Assembly: GCF_031954525.1 (NCBI RefSeq)
Contig: NZ_CP134867.1
Location: 3,472,001 to 3,536,000, forward strand
Origin: Dyella sp. BiH032
GTDB taxonomy: Bacteria > Pseudomonadota > Gammaproteobacteria > Xanthomonadales > Rhodanobacteraceae
Direction: 5' to 3'
DNA: 64,000 nt
Under the pieces are notes generated by a model that made no database searches, was not told the origin of the DNA, and saw nothing but the letters and a program-made list of their open reading frames with translations. The position numbers and the translations under genes are program-made. Below are positions 26,614 through 36,402 of the stretch, piece by piece. How positions within the stretch are numbered: the first letter of the stretch is position 1; each line of letters opens with the position of its first letter.

Positions 26614-28308
26614 ATGCGCATGGCACCACGTACCGCTCCCCGCCCCCTCGTCACCGCCCTCGCCTGTGCCCTGATGGCGTTCGGCGCGGGCGCCGGCGCC
26701 CAGGACACCAGCGTCCGCCTGCCCGACCTGGGCAGCTCCGCCAACGCCCTGGTCTCCCCCCAGGAGGCGCAGGATTACGGCGCCGCCATGCTGCGACAGA
26801 TGCGCGCGCTGGACATGGTGGTGGACGACGCCATGCTGGACGACTACATCAACGACCTCGGCTACCGCCTGGTCGCCGCCAGCGACAAGCCCAAGGACCA
26901 CTTCTCGTTCTTCATCGTCAAGGAAGACGTGATCAACGCGTTCGCCGCGCCGGGCGGCTATATCGCGGTCAATTCGGGCCTGATCGACATCACCAATAGC
27001 GAAAGCGAACTGGCCGGCGTGATCGCCCACGAAATCGGCCACATCACGCAGAACCATCTGCAGCGCGCCTTCGAAGCCTCGAAGAAGGACGCTCCGCTGA
27101 TGGCGCTGGTGCTGCTCGGCGCGATCGCCGCCGGCGCGGGCGCTCACGCGGGCGACGCGGCGAGCGCGGTGCTGATGGGCGGCCAGGGGCTCATGCTCCA
27201 GCGCCAGATCAACTTCACCCGCAAGGACGAGGTCGAAGCCGATCGCGCCGGCATCCTGACGCTGTCCAATGCCGGCTACGACCCCAACGCGATGGCCAGC
27301 TTCTTCGAGCGCATGCAGGACACGCTGCGTGCAGGCTCGGGCGGCGATCGCGACGTACCCGAACTCCTGCAGACCCATCCGGTGACGCTTTCGCGCATCA
27401 GCGACGCGAAATCGCGCGCCGGAACGCTGGCCGCGCAACAGAAGCAGCGTCCCACCGCACCCACCCTGGTCAAGAGCCAGTGGGAAAAAAGCACGGCGCC
27501 GATTCCCTATGTGAAAGACCCGACGCAGCTTGCCCCCGCGGCGGGAAAGAAGGACGGGCTGGAAACCTATCCGCTGATGCGCGAACGCGTCCGCGTGCTG
27601 GCCGGCGATGCGCTGCAGCTCAGTACCTACTACGCGTCCAACTTCAGCTCACATCCCGAGTTCGACACGCCCGCCAACCGCTACGGCTACGCCCTCGCCC
27701 TCATCCGTAGCGGGCGCGGCGCCAAGGCGGTGGAACAGCTGCAGCCGCTCTTGAAGAACTTCCCCGCCAACCAGATCGTGCAACTGGCCATGGCCGACGC
27801 CAGGCTGCAGGCCGGCCAGCGCGGCGAGGCACTGGCGCTCTATGCCGAGCTGAATCGCCAGTCGCCGCGCAACCGCGCGATCGCCCTCGGCTACGCCAGG
27901 GCACTGACGGACAACGGCAGTAACGCCGACGCCACCCAGGCGGCGGACATGCTGCGCCCCATGCTGGATAACGCCGACGAGCCCGAGCTCTACCGCAGCT
28001 ATGCGCGCGCCAGCGAGAAGGCCGGCGATACCGTGCGCGCGGGGGAAGCCTACGCCGACGCCAGCTATCTCTCTGGCCGCCCATTCGACGCCATGGAACA
28101 GCTCAAGCGCCTGCTGCAGCGCCAGGATCTGGACTACTACGCCCGCGCACGCATCCAGGCCCGCATCGCCGACCTCACCCCGCTGGTCATGGAGCTGCGC
28201 AAGCGCAAGGTACAGACCGAGGACAACCCCGAAGGCCGCGCCCAGCAATGGCAGCGCCAGGACGGCTCCTGCGGCGGCCGCCTCTGTTTCAGCGCCTCGG
28301 ACCGCTGA
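26614..28308 (+). CDS. bepA: Periplasmic M48 metalloprotease with TPR repeats (BepA-like)
   Basis: A 564-aa protein: signal peptide (about residues 1-30), M48 zinc protease domain (about 60-270) with HEIGH near residue 141 and a downstream EADRAG third-ligand motif, then TPR-like helices to the end. BepA (YfgC) degrades misassembled BamA/LptD substrates and helps outer membrane assembly. GGxxxL-type repeats such as [22 protein letters not shown] support the TPR half. ATGs at 26614 and 26620 are both possible. It is monocistronic, ahead of phoB. Confidence 0.9.
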   Translation: MRMAPRTAPRPLVTALACALMAFGAGAGAQDTSVRLPDLGSSANALVSPQEAQDYGAAMLRQMRALDMVVDDAMLDDYINDLGYRLVAASDKPKDHFSFFIVKEDVINAFAAPGGYIAVNSGLIDITNSESELAGVIAHEIGHITQNHLQRAFEASKKDAPLMALVLLGAIAAGAGAHAGDAASAVLMGGQGLMLQRQINFTRKDEVEADRAGILTLSNAGYDPNAMASFFERMQDTLRAGSGGDRDVPELLQTHPVTLSRISDAKSRAGTLAAQQKQRPTAPTLVKSQWEKSTAPIPYVKDPTQLAPAAGKKDGLETYPLMRERVRVLAGDALQLSTYYASNFSSHPEFDTPANRYGYALALIRSGRGAKAVEQLQPLLKNFPANQIVQLAMADARLQAGQRGEALALYAELNRQSPRNRAIALGYARALTDNGSNADATQAADMLRPMLDNADEPELYRSYARASEKAGDTVRAGEAYADASYLSGRPFDAMEQLKRLLQRQDLDYYARARIQARIADLTPLVMELRKRKVQTEDNPEGRAQQWQRQDGSCGGRLCFSASDR

Positions 28309-28374
28309 GTTTTCCGTCCTCCTGCACGTAGCGGTCACGCCTGTCTTCGGACGATTTCGTTGCGCCTTCGTGAA

Positions 28375-28410
28375 ATGTCATCCGGGCGTAACATTGGATC
28401 GTTGCAATAT
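28375..28410 (+). promoter_or_regulatory. Pho-box-like element and -10 upstream of phoB
   Basis: ATGTCATCCGG (28375-28385) and GCGTAACATTG (28386-28396) resemble two 11-bp PhoB half-sites. The first half is good, the second weak. CAATAT (28405-28410) is placed like a -10 eight bases further, in the arrangement usual for PhoB-activated promoters. This suggests autoregulation. Confidence 0.35.
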
Positions 28411-28441
28411 TTGCGTCACAGGCCCCCAAGCGGACCCATAC

Positions 28442-29131
28442 GTGCACAAGCGCATTCTTATCGTCGAAGACGAAGCTTCGATCCGCGACATGGTCGCCTT
28501 TGCCCTGCGCAAGGCCGGGATGGACGCCGTCCACGCCGCCGACGCCCGGGCCGCCCAGATCGCCATCGCCGAACAGGTACCGGACCTGATCCTGCTGGAC
28601 TGGATGCTCCCGGGCACCAGCGGCCTGGAACTGGCCCGCCGTCTCCGCAAGGAGGAGCTGAGCAGGGAAGTCCCGATCATCATGCTCACCGCCCGCGGCG
28701 AGGAGATGGACCGGGTCAATGGCCTCGAAGCCGGCGTGGATGACTACGTCGTCAAGCCCTTCTCCACCCGCGAGCTGATCGCCCGCATCAAGGCGGTACT
28801 GCGCCGCAGCCAGGGCGACGACGGCTCGGGCATGGTGGAGCTGGGCGGCCTGCGCATCGACGGCCCCGCGCACCGCGTGTTCGCGGGCGAGGACTCGGTG
28901 CCGATCGGCCCGACCGAATACCGCCTTCTGTATTTCTTCATGACCCACCCTGAGCGCGTCTACTCGCGCGCCCAGCTGCTCGACCATGTGTGGGGCGGCA
29001 GCGTGTACGTGGAGGAGCGCACGGTCGACGTGCACATCCGCCGCCTGCGCAAGACGCTGGAGCCATGGAAGCTCGACGACATGGTGCAGACCGTGCGCGG
29101 CGCGGGTTACCGCTTCTCGGCGAGCGTCTGA
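28442..29131 (+). CDS. phoB: Phosphate regulon response regulator PhoB
   Basis: OmpR-family regulator, 229 aa, the exact PhoB length, starting at GTG (28442). Receiver domain residues 1-120 with acidic pocket IVEDEA, phospho-acceptor Asp in ILLDWMLPG (about D53), and KPF. A winged-helix DNA-binding domain follows (about 130-227), with [21 protein letters not shown] and [17 protein letters not shown]. It is followed by phoR, ppk1 and ppx, which supports a role in phosphate starvation. No pst or phoU gene is in the window. Confidence 0.93.
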   Translation: MHKRILIVEDEASIRDMVAFALRKAGMDAVHAADARAAQIAIAEQVPDLILLDWMLPGTSGLELARRLRKEELSREVPIIMLTARGEEMDRVNGLEAGVDDYVVKPFSTRELIARIKAVLRRSQGDDGSGMVELGGLRIDGPAHRVFAGEDSVPIGPTEYRLLYFFMTHPERVYSRAQLLDHVWGGSVYVEERTVDVHIRRLRKTLEPWKLDDMVQTVRGAGYRFSASV

Positions 29132-29251
29132 ACCCCGGCCGGGAATGTCCCTGCGGGGGCGGCAGGCGCCCGCCGGTCTGGCGGCGCTTGCCGGTCCGAA
29201 GAAGTTTGCCGATATGCTTGCTCGCCTTTCGGCAACCACGGCCCGATTCCC

Positions 29252-30520
29252 ATGCCTGAGCCTTTCGACCGCTCCTGGAAACTGCCGGCCGCCCTCGCGG
29301 CCGGACTGCTGGCGGGCGGCCTGGCCGGCTGGTTGAGCGGCGCGGGCACGACACTCGGCGTGGCTCTCGTCGCGATCGCCGAAACCGTCTTGCTGCTGAC
29401 CCGAATCCGTCATGAAACACGGCACATCATGCCGCCGCACCCCACCATCAGCCCCTTGCAGCATGACCGCTTCATGACGCGTTCCCGTCGCATCGCCTCC
29501 AGTCTGCGCGACCTGCGCAGCGCCGCCGGCAGCCTGCCGGATGCCGTCGTCCTGTTGGACAACGAGCAACACGTGCGCTGGTTCAACCACGCCGCGGAAG
29601 ATCTGCTCGGCCTGCGTCGTCCGCACGACCGCGGCATCCACTTGCACGAACGCCTGGGCACCACGGAACTCGCCGGCTGGCTGCAGGATGGCGCACACGA
29701 GCCGCTCAACGACGTCGTGGCGCCCGGCCATCCCAATCGCCACATCAACGTCACCCTGCTTCCCTTCGGGCGCAGGCAACGCCTGCTGCTGGCGCGCGAC
29801 ATCAGCCACCTGACCCGGCTGGAGCAGATCCGCCGCGACTTCGTGGCGAACGTGTCGCACGAGCTGCGCACGCCGCTCACCGTGATCCACGGCTACCTCG
29901 AGCTGATCGACCCGGAGGACGTGCCGGAACTCGCCCCCGTGCTGGGCGAGATGCGCGCGCAGTCCAAGCGGATGGGCCAGATCGTGGAGGACCTGCTCAC
30001 GCTGTCGCGCCTGGAGACCCAGGAACATGTTACCGACGAGCGCGTCCCCATGACGCCGCTGCTCGCCACCCTGCGCAAGGAGGCCGAGGCGCTCAGCCAG
30101 GGACGCCATCACATCACGGTGGAAAACACGGCCGAGGCCGACCTGCTCGGTTCGGCCAAGGACCTGCACAGCGCGCTGTCCAACCTGGTGAGCAACGCGG
30201 TGCGCTATACGCCCACCGGGGGCAGCATCACGATCCGCTGGAAGCGGACGCCCGAAGGCGCCACCTATTCGGTCAGCGATACCGGCTTCGGCATCCCGGC
30301 CGCCCACCTGGCCCGCCTGACCGAGCGCTTCTACCGGGTATCCTCCAGCCGCTCGCGCGACAGCGGCGGCACCGGCCTGGGCCTGTCCATCGTCAAGCAC
30401 GTGCTGAACCTGCACCAGGCGCGCCTGGACATCGCCAGCGAGCCGGGCCAGGGATCGACCTTTTCCTGCATTTTCGGCCCGGAACGCCTGCTCAAGCCCG
30501 GCAGCCCGGACGAGATCTGA
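29252..30520 (+). CDS. phoR: Phosphate sensor histidine kinase PhoR
   Basis: A 422-aa membrane kinase. Two closely spaced hydrophobic segments (about residues 10-50) leave no real periplasmic domain, as expected for PhoR, which senses through PstSCAB/PhoU. A PAS-like region (about 90-180) is followed by HisKA with the phospho-acceptor in NVSHELRTPLTVIHGYLEL, and then HATPase (NAVRYTPTGG, DTGFGIP, GGTGLGLSIVKHV). It follows phoB by 120 bases and precedes ppk1. Confidence 0.93.
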   Translation: MPEPFDRSWKLPAALAAGLLAGGLAGWLSGAGTTLGVALVAIAETVLLLTRIRHETRHIMPPHPTISPLQHDRFMTRSRRIASSLRDLRSAAGSLPDAVVLLDNEQHVRWFNHAAEDLLGLRRPHDRGIHLHERLGTTELAGWLQDGAHEPLNDVVAPGHPNRHINVTLLPFGRRQRLLLARDISHLTRLEQIRRDFVANVSHELRTPLTVIHGYLELIDPEDVPELAPVLGEMRAQSKRMGQIVEDLLTLSRLETQEHVTDERVPMTPLLATLRKEAEALSQGRHHITVENTAEADLLGSAKDLHSALSNLVSNAVRYTPTGGSITIRWKRTPEGATYSVSDTGFGIPAAHLARLTERFYRVSSSRSRDSGGTGLGLSIVKHVLNLHQARLDIASEPGQGSTFSCIFGPERLLKPGSPDEI

Positions 30521-30607
30521 CCGCCCGGCCCGCCGGAGCCGAGCAGCGGATCACGCTACGCGGCACCGCCGCATGAGCTGGCGCTCCGCATCGGCCAGAA
30601 TGCGACG

Positions 30608-32731
30608 ATGCGCCGCAAACCCGCCACTCCCTCCCCCGAGATCGACCCCGCCGCTCCCGAGCTGTACCTCAGCCGCGAGCTGGCGGCGCTGGAATTCAAC
30701 TTCCGCGTGCTGGCCCAGGCGCGCGATCCGGAAGTCCCCGTGCTGGAGCGGCTGCGCTTCCTGAGCATCGTGGCCAACAATCTCGACGAATTTTTCGAGG
30801 TACGCGTGGCCATGCTCAAGCATCACCACAGTTTCGGCTCCGCCGCGCCGGGCCCGGACGGCATCCCCTCGGCCGAGCTGCTGGCGCGCATCCGCAAGCG
30901 CGTGCTGGACCTGGTCACCGAGCAGTACGCCACGTGGCAGGAAGAACTGAAGCCGGCGCTGGACAAGGAAGACATCCACTTCCTCACCCGCAACCGCTGG
31001 ACCGACCGGCAGCGCCGCTGGCTGCAGGGCTATTTCGAGAACGAAGTGCTTCCCGTGCTCTCGCCGCTCGGCCTGGACCCGGCGCATCCGTTCCCGCGCA
31101 TTCTCAACAAGACGCTCAATCTCGCCGTGGTGTTGAAAGGACGCGACGCGTTCGGGCGCGAGGGCCACATGGCACTGGTGCGGGCGCCGCGCTCCCTGCC
31201 GCGCATCATCCGCCTGCCCAACGAAGTCTGCGGCCCGGGCGACCATTTCGTGTTCCTGGCCGAGCTGCTGCAGGGCTTCGTCGACCAGATGTTTCCCGGC
31301 TTCAAGGTGGCCGGCTCGTACCAGTTCCGCGTCACCCGCAACAGCGAGCTGATGGTGGAAGAAGCCGAGGTCGAGAACCTCGCCCGCGCGCTCAGCGAGG
31401 AACTGCTCGGCCGCGGCTACGCCAAGCCGGTGCGGCTGGAGATCGGCGCGGACTGCCCCAAGGCGATCGCCTCCATGCTGATCGCCAACTTCGGGTTGGA
31501 AGAGAGCGACGTCTACCGTTGCGACGGCCCAGTGAACATCATTCGCGCCGGCAGCGTGTACGACAGCCTGGACCGGCCGACGCTGAAGTTCCTCCGCTTC
31601 ACGCCACAGCTGCCCAAGGCCTTCGATGCCAGCAAGTGCAAGTTCGAAGTGCTGCGCGACCGCGACGTGCTGCTGCACCACCCGTACGAGTCCTTCGCCA
31701 CCGTGGTGGACCTGCTGCGCCAGGCGGCGCAGGACCCGGCCGTACTCGCCATCAAGCAGACCCTGTACCGCGCCGGCGCCGATACGCCGCTGGTGGATCT
31801 GCTGGTGGAGGCCGCGCGCAACGGCAAGGACGTCACCGTCGTGATCGAACTGCGCGCGCGCTTCGACGAGGAGGCGAACATCCGCCTCGCCACGCGCCTG
31901 CAGGAAGCCGGCGTGCAGGTGGTCTATGGCGTGGTGGGCTACAAGACGCACGCCAAGATGCTGCTGATCGTGCGCCGCGAAGGCGACGTGCTGCGGCGCT
32001 ACGTGCACCTGTCCACCGGCAACTACCACCAGGCCAACAGCCGCGCGTACACCGACATCGGCCTGATGACCTCGCACCCGGAAATCGGCGAGGACCTGCA
32101 CAAGGTCTTCCAGCAGCTTTCCGGCCTGGGCCCGATGATCCAGCTCAAGCGCCTGCTGCACTCGCCCTTCACGCTGTACAAGAGCGTGGTGGCGAAGATC
32201 GAGCGCGAAACCGCCCACGCGATGGCGGGCCGGCCCGCGCGCATCGTGGCCAAGCTCAACGCACTTAACGAGGCCCACGTGATCGAGGCGCTGTACCGTG
32301 CCTCGCAGGCGGGCGTCGAGATCGACCTGATCGTGCGCGGCGCCTGCACGCTGCGCCCCGGCTTGCCGGGCATCTCCGAGCGCATCCGGGTGCGTTCGAT
32401 CGTGGGCCGCTTCCTCGAGCACAGCCGGGTGTACTGGTTCGCCAACGACGGCGCGCCGGAGATCTATTGCGCGAGCGCCGACTGGATGGAACGCAATCTC
32501 ATGCGCCGCATCGAAGTGGCCTTCCCCATCCTCGATCCGACGCTGGCCCAGCGCGTCTACGACGAAACCCTCGCCAACTACCTGGCGGACAACACCCAGG
32601 CCTGGCTACTCGGCAGCGACGGGCGCTACACGCGCGCGCAACCGGGCGAAGATCCGCCCCACAGCGCCCAGCTGTTCCTGCTGGACAAGCTCAGCCCGGT
32701 CGCCCCTTTGACGGGCCGCGCGCCCGGCTGA
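30608..32731 (+). CDS. ppk1: Polyphosphate kinase 1
   Basis: Makes polyphosphate from ATP; 707 aa, normal PPK1 length. Domains in order: N (YLSRELAALEFNFRVLAQA), head (about 120-320) and two PLD-like catalytic domains. The autophosphorylated histidine is in VVGYKTHAKMLLIVRR (about residue 452), and the second catalytic half contains FANDGAPEIYCASADWMERN. RDVLLHHPYESF is the conserved linker. It lies 87 bases after phoR and 57 before ppx. Confidence 0.97.
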   Translation: MRRKPATPSPEIDPAAPELYLSRELAALEFNFRVLAQARDPEVPVLERLRFLSIVANNLDEFFEVRVAMLKHHHSFGSAAPGPDGIPSAELLARIRKRVLDLVTEQYATWQEELKPALDKEDIHFLTRNRWTDRQRRWLQGYFENEVLPVLSPLGLDPAHPFPRILNKTLNLAVVLKGRDAFGREGHMALVRAPRSLPRIIRLPNEVCGPGDHFVFLAELLQGFVDQMFPGFKVAGSYQFRVTRNSELMVEEAEVENLARALSEELLGRGYAKPVRLEIGADCPKAIASMLIANFGLEESDVYRCDGPVNIIRAGSVYDSLDRPTLKFLRFTPQLPKAFDASKCKFEVLRDRDVLLHHPYESFATVVDLLRQAAQDPAVLAIKQTLYRAGADTPLVDLLVEAARNGKDVTVVIELRARFDEEANIRLATRLQEAGVQVVYGVVGYKTHAKMLLIVRREGDVLRRYVHLSTGNYHQANSRAYTDIGLMTSHPEIGEDLHKVFQQLSGLGPMIQLKRLLHSPFTLYKSVVAKIERETAHAMAGRPARIVAKLNALNEAHVIEALYRASQAGVEIDLIVRGACTLRPGLPGISERIRVRSIVGRFLEHSRVYWFANDGAPEIYCASADWMERNLMRRIEVAFPILDPTLAQRVYDETLANYLADNTQAWLLGSDGRYTRAQPGEDPPHSAQLFLLDKLSPVAPLTGRAPG

Positions 32732-32788
32732 CGCAGGCGCGCGCGCGCGTGCGAGAATCCGCCTTCAATCGCACGGAACCAGCCCCGC

Positions 32789-34306
32789 ATGATTCAAGGC
32801 GAACAGACCCCGATCAAGGATGGCGAGCTCATAGCGGCCATCGATATGGGTTCCAACAGCTTTCACATGGTGGTGGCCCGGGTCGAGCACGGGGAGCCGC
32901 GGGTGATCGACCGCCTGCGCGACACCGTGCGCATGGCCGCCGGCCTGCGCACCGACGGTACGCTCGATGCCGAGCACCGCGCCCGTGCGCTCAACTGCCT
33001 GGCCCGCTTCGGCCAGCGCATCGCCGGCCTGCCTTCGGCGCGTGTACGCGCCGTGGCGACCAATACCGTGCGCCGGCTGGCCTCGCCGCAGGCCTTCCTC
33101 ACCGCCGCCGAAGCCGCGCTCGGGCACCCGGTGGAAATCGTGTCCGGCCGTGAAGAAGGACGCCTGATCTTCCTGGGCGCCTCCCACGACCTGCCCGCCT
33201 CGCGCGAGAACCGCCTGATCATCGACGTCGGCGGCGGCAGCACCGAATTCATCATCGGCCGCGGCCTCGCCCCGATGCACACCGAGAGTGTGCAGGCCGG
33301 CTGCATCGCCTCCACCATGCGTTTCTTTCCCGGCGGCAAGCTCAACCGCAAGCGCTGGCAGCGCGCCAACGGCGAGCTGGGCGTGCTGCTCCAGCAGTTC
33401 GCCGAGGATTACCGCGAAGCCGGCTGGGTGGACGCTTTCGGCTCGTCCGGCACGGCCAAGGCCATCGGTGCCGTGGTGCAGGCGATGAAGTTCTCCGACG
33501 ACGGCATCACGCCCGCCTCGCTGGCGTCGCTGCGCGACGCCCTGCTCGCGCAAGGCCAGATCAGCGCGATCAAGCTGCCCGGGCTGTCCGACGACCGCGC
33601 GCCGGTGATCGCCGGCGGCGTGGTGATTTTCGAGGCAGCGTTCGAAGCCCTGGGCATCCAGCGCATGCGCGTCTGCGAGAGCTCGATGCGCGAAGGCCTG
33701 CTGTGGGACCTGCTCGGCCGCGCCGGCGGCACCGACCCGCGCACCGCCAGCATCGATGCCCTGGCGGCACGCTATGGCGTGGACCGCGCCCAGGCCCGCC
33801 GCGTGGAATCCACCGCGCTGATGCTGTTCGACCAGGTCGCCAAGTCGTGGAAACTCGACGGCGAGGCACGCGAGTGGCTCTCGTGGGTGGCACGCGTGCA
33901 CGAGATCGGCCTGGCCATCGCCCACAGCCAGCATCACCACCACGGCGCGTACATCCTGCGCCACGCGGACCTGGCCGGCTTCTCGCGCCAGGAACAGCAA
34001 CTGCTCGCCGTCGTCGTGGAAGCGCATCGCCGCAAGCCGGACAAGGCGCTGTTCTCCGCCCTGCCCCAGCGCTATCGCGCGCTGGCCCGGCAGATCACCG
34101 CGCTGCTGCGCCTCGCCGTGCTGTTCCGCCGCGCGCGCCGTCCCGAATCCCTGCCGCAGATGCGCCTGGCCGCCACCAGCCAGCGCCTGCGCCTGGCTTT
34201 GCCGGCCGCCTGGCTCGAGCAGCACCCGCTGACGGAAGCGGACCTCGAGCAGGAACTCTCGCCCATGGCGGAACTGGGCCTCGCGCTCGAGCTGACCACG
34301 ATCTGA
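32789..34306 (+). CDS. ppx: Exopolyphosphatase (Ppx/GppA family)
   Basis: Releases phosphate from polyphosphate ends, and may also hydrolyse pppGpp; 505 aa. The ASKHA-fold phosphatase begins AAIDMGSNSFHMVVARV and has LIIDVGGGSTEFIIG (about residues 145-159). A C-terminal HD-like helical domain (about 310-505) contains VHEIGLAIAHSQHHHHG. It directly follows ppk1, the common synthesis/degradation pair. A (GC)n-rich stretch lies in the 57-base spacer. Confidence 0.95.
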   Translation: MIQGEQTPIKDGELIAAIDMGSNSFHMVVARVEHGEPRVIDRLRDTVRMAAGLRTDGTLDAEHRARALNCLARFGQRIAGLPSARVRAVATNTVRRLASPQAFLTAAEAALGHPVEIVSGREEGRLIFLGASHDLPASRENRLIIDVGGGSTEFIIGRGLAPMHTESVQAGCIASTMRFFPGGKLNRKRWQRANGELGVLLQQFAEDYREAGWVDAFGSSGTAKAIGAVVQAMKFSDDGITPASLASLRDALLAQGQISAIKLPGLSDDRAPVIAGGVVIFEAAFEALGIQRMRVCESSMREGLLWDLLGRAGGTDPRTASIDALAARYGVDRAQARRVESTALMLFDQVAKSWKLDGEAREWLSWVARVHEIGLAIAHSQHHHHGAYILRHADLAGFSRQEQQLLAVVVEAHRRKPDKALFSALPQRYRALARQITALLRLAVLFRRARRPESLPQMRLAATSQRLRLALPAAWLEQHPLTEADLEQELSPMAELGLALELTTI

Positions 34307-34410
34307 TGGTGCCGCGCGCGCCCTTTCCCGCTGTTCCCGTGCTTGCCCTTAAGGCCAGCCTCACCCCGCCCGCGTATCATGCGCGGATGCCTGACGCCGC
34401 CCGACACGCC

Positions 34411-35115
34411 ATGCAACGACTCCTGTGCCTCCTCGCCCTGCTGATCCTGCCGCTCGCCGCCGCCGCCCAGGCGGCCAAACCGGCCGCGACGGCCACGCCG
34501 GCCGGCCAGCCGCATCCCGACGTGGTGATGCACACCTCGATGGGTGACATCACCATCGAACTGTTTCCTGACAAGGCGCCCAAGAGCGTCGCGAACTTCC
34601 TTCAGTACGTGCGCGAAGGCTTCTACAACGGCACGGTCATGCATCGCGCGATCGCCGGTTACATGGTGCAGGGCGGCCTCTATACCCGCGACTTGCAGCC
34701 CAAGCGCACGCGTTCCGCGGTCGCCAGCGAGGCCGACAACGGTTTGTCCAATCTGCGTGGCACCATCGCGGTGGCTCGCGGTGCCGACCTCAACTCGGGC
34801 ACCTCGCAGTTCTTCTTCAATCTCGTGGACAACCGCCGGCTCGACTACGTCAGCAACCAGAACGGCATGACCTGGGGCTTCACGGTGTTCGGCAAGGTGG
34901 TCAAGGGCATGGACGTGGTCGACAAGATCGCCGCCCTGCCGACGCGCGCGCTGGGGCCGTTCGCCAACGACGTTCCCAACCCGCTGGTGGTCGTCGACAC
35001 CGCCTATGTGCTGGGCGAGACCCCGCCTGCCAGCGCGTCCTCCACGCCGGCACCGCAGGCCGCCGCGCCCGCCGCCCCGGCCAAGCCGGCCCCGAAGAAG
35101 AACGTCAAGGGCTGA
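34411..35115 (+). CDS. Exported cyclophilin-type peptidyl-prolyl isomerase
   Basis: A 234-aa protein with a clear signal peptide (MQRLLCLLALLILPLAAAAQA), a cyclophilin domain (about residues 38-195; VVMHTSMGDITIELFPDKAP, NGTVMHRAIAGYMVQGG, SGTSQFFFNLVDN) and a tail rich in Pro/Ala/Lys. It catalyses proline cis-trans isomerisation during periplasmic protein folding. An ATG at 34387 (MPDAARHA) is the alternative start. It ends five bases before lpxH and is probably co-transcribed, as ppiB-lpxH often are. Confidence 0.92.
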   Translation: MQRLLCLLALLILPLAAAAQAAKPAATATPAGQPHPDVVMHTSMGDITIELFPDKAPKSVANFLQYVREGFYNGTVMHRAIAGYMVQGGLYTRDLQPKRTRSAVASEADNGLSNLRGTIAVARGADLNSGTSQFFFNLVDNRRLDYVSNQNGMTWGFTVFGKVVKGMDVVDKIAALPTRALGPFANDVPNPLVVVDTAYVLGETPPASASSTPAPQAAAPAAPAKPAPKKNVKG

Positions 35116-35120
35116 GCTGG

Positions 35121-35849
35121 ATGCATACCCTTTTCATCGCCGACCTGCACCTGGATGCGAGCCGGCCACAGATCACCCAGCTGTTCGAGGATTTCCTCGC
35201 CGGGGACGAAGCCCGCACCGCAGATGCCGTCTACATCCTCGGCGACCTGGTGGAAGCGTGGATCGGCGACGACGACGACGCCGAGCTGCCGAGGCGCATT
35301 GCCAAGGCCACGCACGGGCTGCGCGACGCGGGGGTGCCGGTGTACTTCATGGTGGGCAACCGCGATTTCCTGCTCGGCGAAGCCTTCGCACAGCGCGCGG
35401 GCTTTACCTTGCTGGACGACGGCACCGTCCATGACCTCTACGGCCGCCCCACCCTGCTGATGCATGGCGACCTGCTGTGCACGGACGACGTGGCCTACCA
35501 GACCGTCCGCCGGCAGGTACGTACGCCCGAATGGAAGAACCAGATCCTGGCCATGCCGCTCGACGCCCGCCGCGCCTTTGCCGCGAAGGCGCGCGAAGAC
35601 AGCCGTGCACACACCGGCGCGACCATGGAAACCATCATGGACGTCAATGCGGACGCCGTGGCCACCGCCATGCGCCAGGCCGGCGTGACCCGGCTGGTCC
35701 ATGGGCATACCCACCGTCCGGCCATCCATCGCTTCGATCTGGACGGCCAGCCGGCCGAGCGCATCGTGCTCGGCGACTGGTACGAACAGGGCTCGGTGCT
35801 GCGCGTGACGCCCGAACAGGTGGAACTGCGGGGCCTCGCGCCGGCCTGA
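35121..35849 (+). CDS. lpxH: UDP-2,3-diacylglucosamine diphosphatase LpxH
   Basis: Hydrolyses UDP-2,3-diacylglucosamine to lipid X in lipid A synthesis at the inner membrane; 242 aa. All metallophosphoesterase signatures are present: FIADLHLDASRP, YILGDLVEAWIGDDD, VGNRDFLLG, LMHGDLLC and VHGHTHRPAIH. Length is normal. It is preceded by the cyclophilin gene with five bases between. Confidence 0.96.
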   Translation: MHTLFIADLHLDASRPQITQLFEDFLAGDEARTADAVYILGDLVEAWIGDDDDAELPRRIAKATHGLRDAGVPVYFMVGNRDFLLGEAFAQRAGFTLLDDGTVHDLYGRPTLLMHGDLLCTDDVAYQTVRRQVRTPEWKNQILAMPLDARRAFAAKAREDSRAHTGATMETIMDVNADAVATAMRQAGVTRLVHGHTHRPAIHRFDLDGQPAERIVLGDWYEQGSVLRVTPEQVELRGLAPA

Positions 35850-35964
35850 TGCCGCCCGCCCCTCTGCAGGCTGCTGCCACAGGGGCAAGAAATTTTTCCC
35901 AGACGCGATCCGTTTGGCCCCACTGGTTCGTCCTTGGTATGTCCACTCAGAAGGAGACATGCCG

Positions 35965-36270
35965 ATGACCACCGACCCCCTTGTTCTCGTCAACCTGCTG
36001 AAGGTCGAGCCGGGCAAGCAGGCTGCGCTGATCGCGCTGCTGAAGCAGAACATCGATACCGTGATCCGCACGCTGCAAGGCTGGCGATCGACCCGTTTGA
36101 TCGCCAGCGGCGACGGTGCCAGCGTCGTTATCTATTCGGAGTGGGATAGCCCCGGCGCCGTCGAGGCCATGCGGGCGGATCCGCGGATGAAGGCGTACTT
36201 TCCGCAGATCCTCGAACTGGCCAGCCTCGACTCCAGCTTGGGCAAGGCCGTGTTTCGTGGCGGCCGCTGA
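35965..36270 (+). CDS. Antibiotic biosynthesis monooxygenase (ABM)-domain protein
   Basis: A 101-aa dimeric ferredoxin-like fold protein: LVLVNLLKVEPGKQAALIAL, TLQGWRSTRLIAS, VVIYSEWDSPGAVEAM. ABM-domain proteins include quinol monooxygenases and heme-degrading enzymes; I cannot choose between them. I set the start at 35965 because AAGGAG lies eight bases upstream; the ATG at 35959 would be too close. It precedes the second ECF sigma gene across a hairpin, so it may be part of the regulon. Confidence 0.75.
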   Translation: MTTDPLVLVNLLKVEPGKQAALIALLKQNIDTVIRTLQGWRSTRLIASGDGASVVIYSEWDSPGAVEAMRADPRMKAYFPQILELASLDSSLGKAVFRGGR

Positions 36271-36315
36271 AGACAGTGCATGGCCGCACCGCGCCGCCTC
36301 ATCCGGGCAAGCGGA

Positions 36316-36344
36316 CGATGGCCGCGCTTGAAGCGCGGCCATCG
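36316..36344. terminator. Perfect 12-bp hairpin between the ABM gene and the ECF sigma gene
   Basis: CGATGGCCGCGC (36316-36327) and GCGCGGCCATCG (36333-36344) flank a TTGAA loop. No T run follows, so it may attenuate rather than terminate. Confidence 0.5.
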
Positions 36345-36402
36345 CTCCGACACGAACAGACCGGCACGATGAATGCACCGAATGCAACGAAGGAGGCGCC
36401 CG

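Noticed and set aside
28289..30415. A 708-codon open frame antisense to phoB and phoR, and many similar long antisense frames
   Set aside because: High-GC coding DNA leaves open frames opposite real genes. The peptides show no family motifs and the sense genes are certain.
32732..32788. GC dinucleotide run between ppk1 and ppx
   Set aside because: A short GCGCGCGCGC stretch is unremarkable at this base composition and offers no clear function.
35880..35899. Inverted A/T-rich sequence GGGGCAAGAAATTTTTCCC before the ABM gene
   Set aside because: The match is imperfect and short. It stands out only because the surrounding DNA is GC-rich, so I do not list it as an operator.
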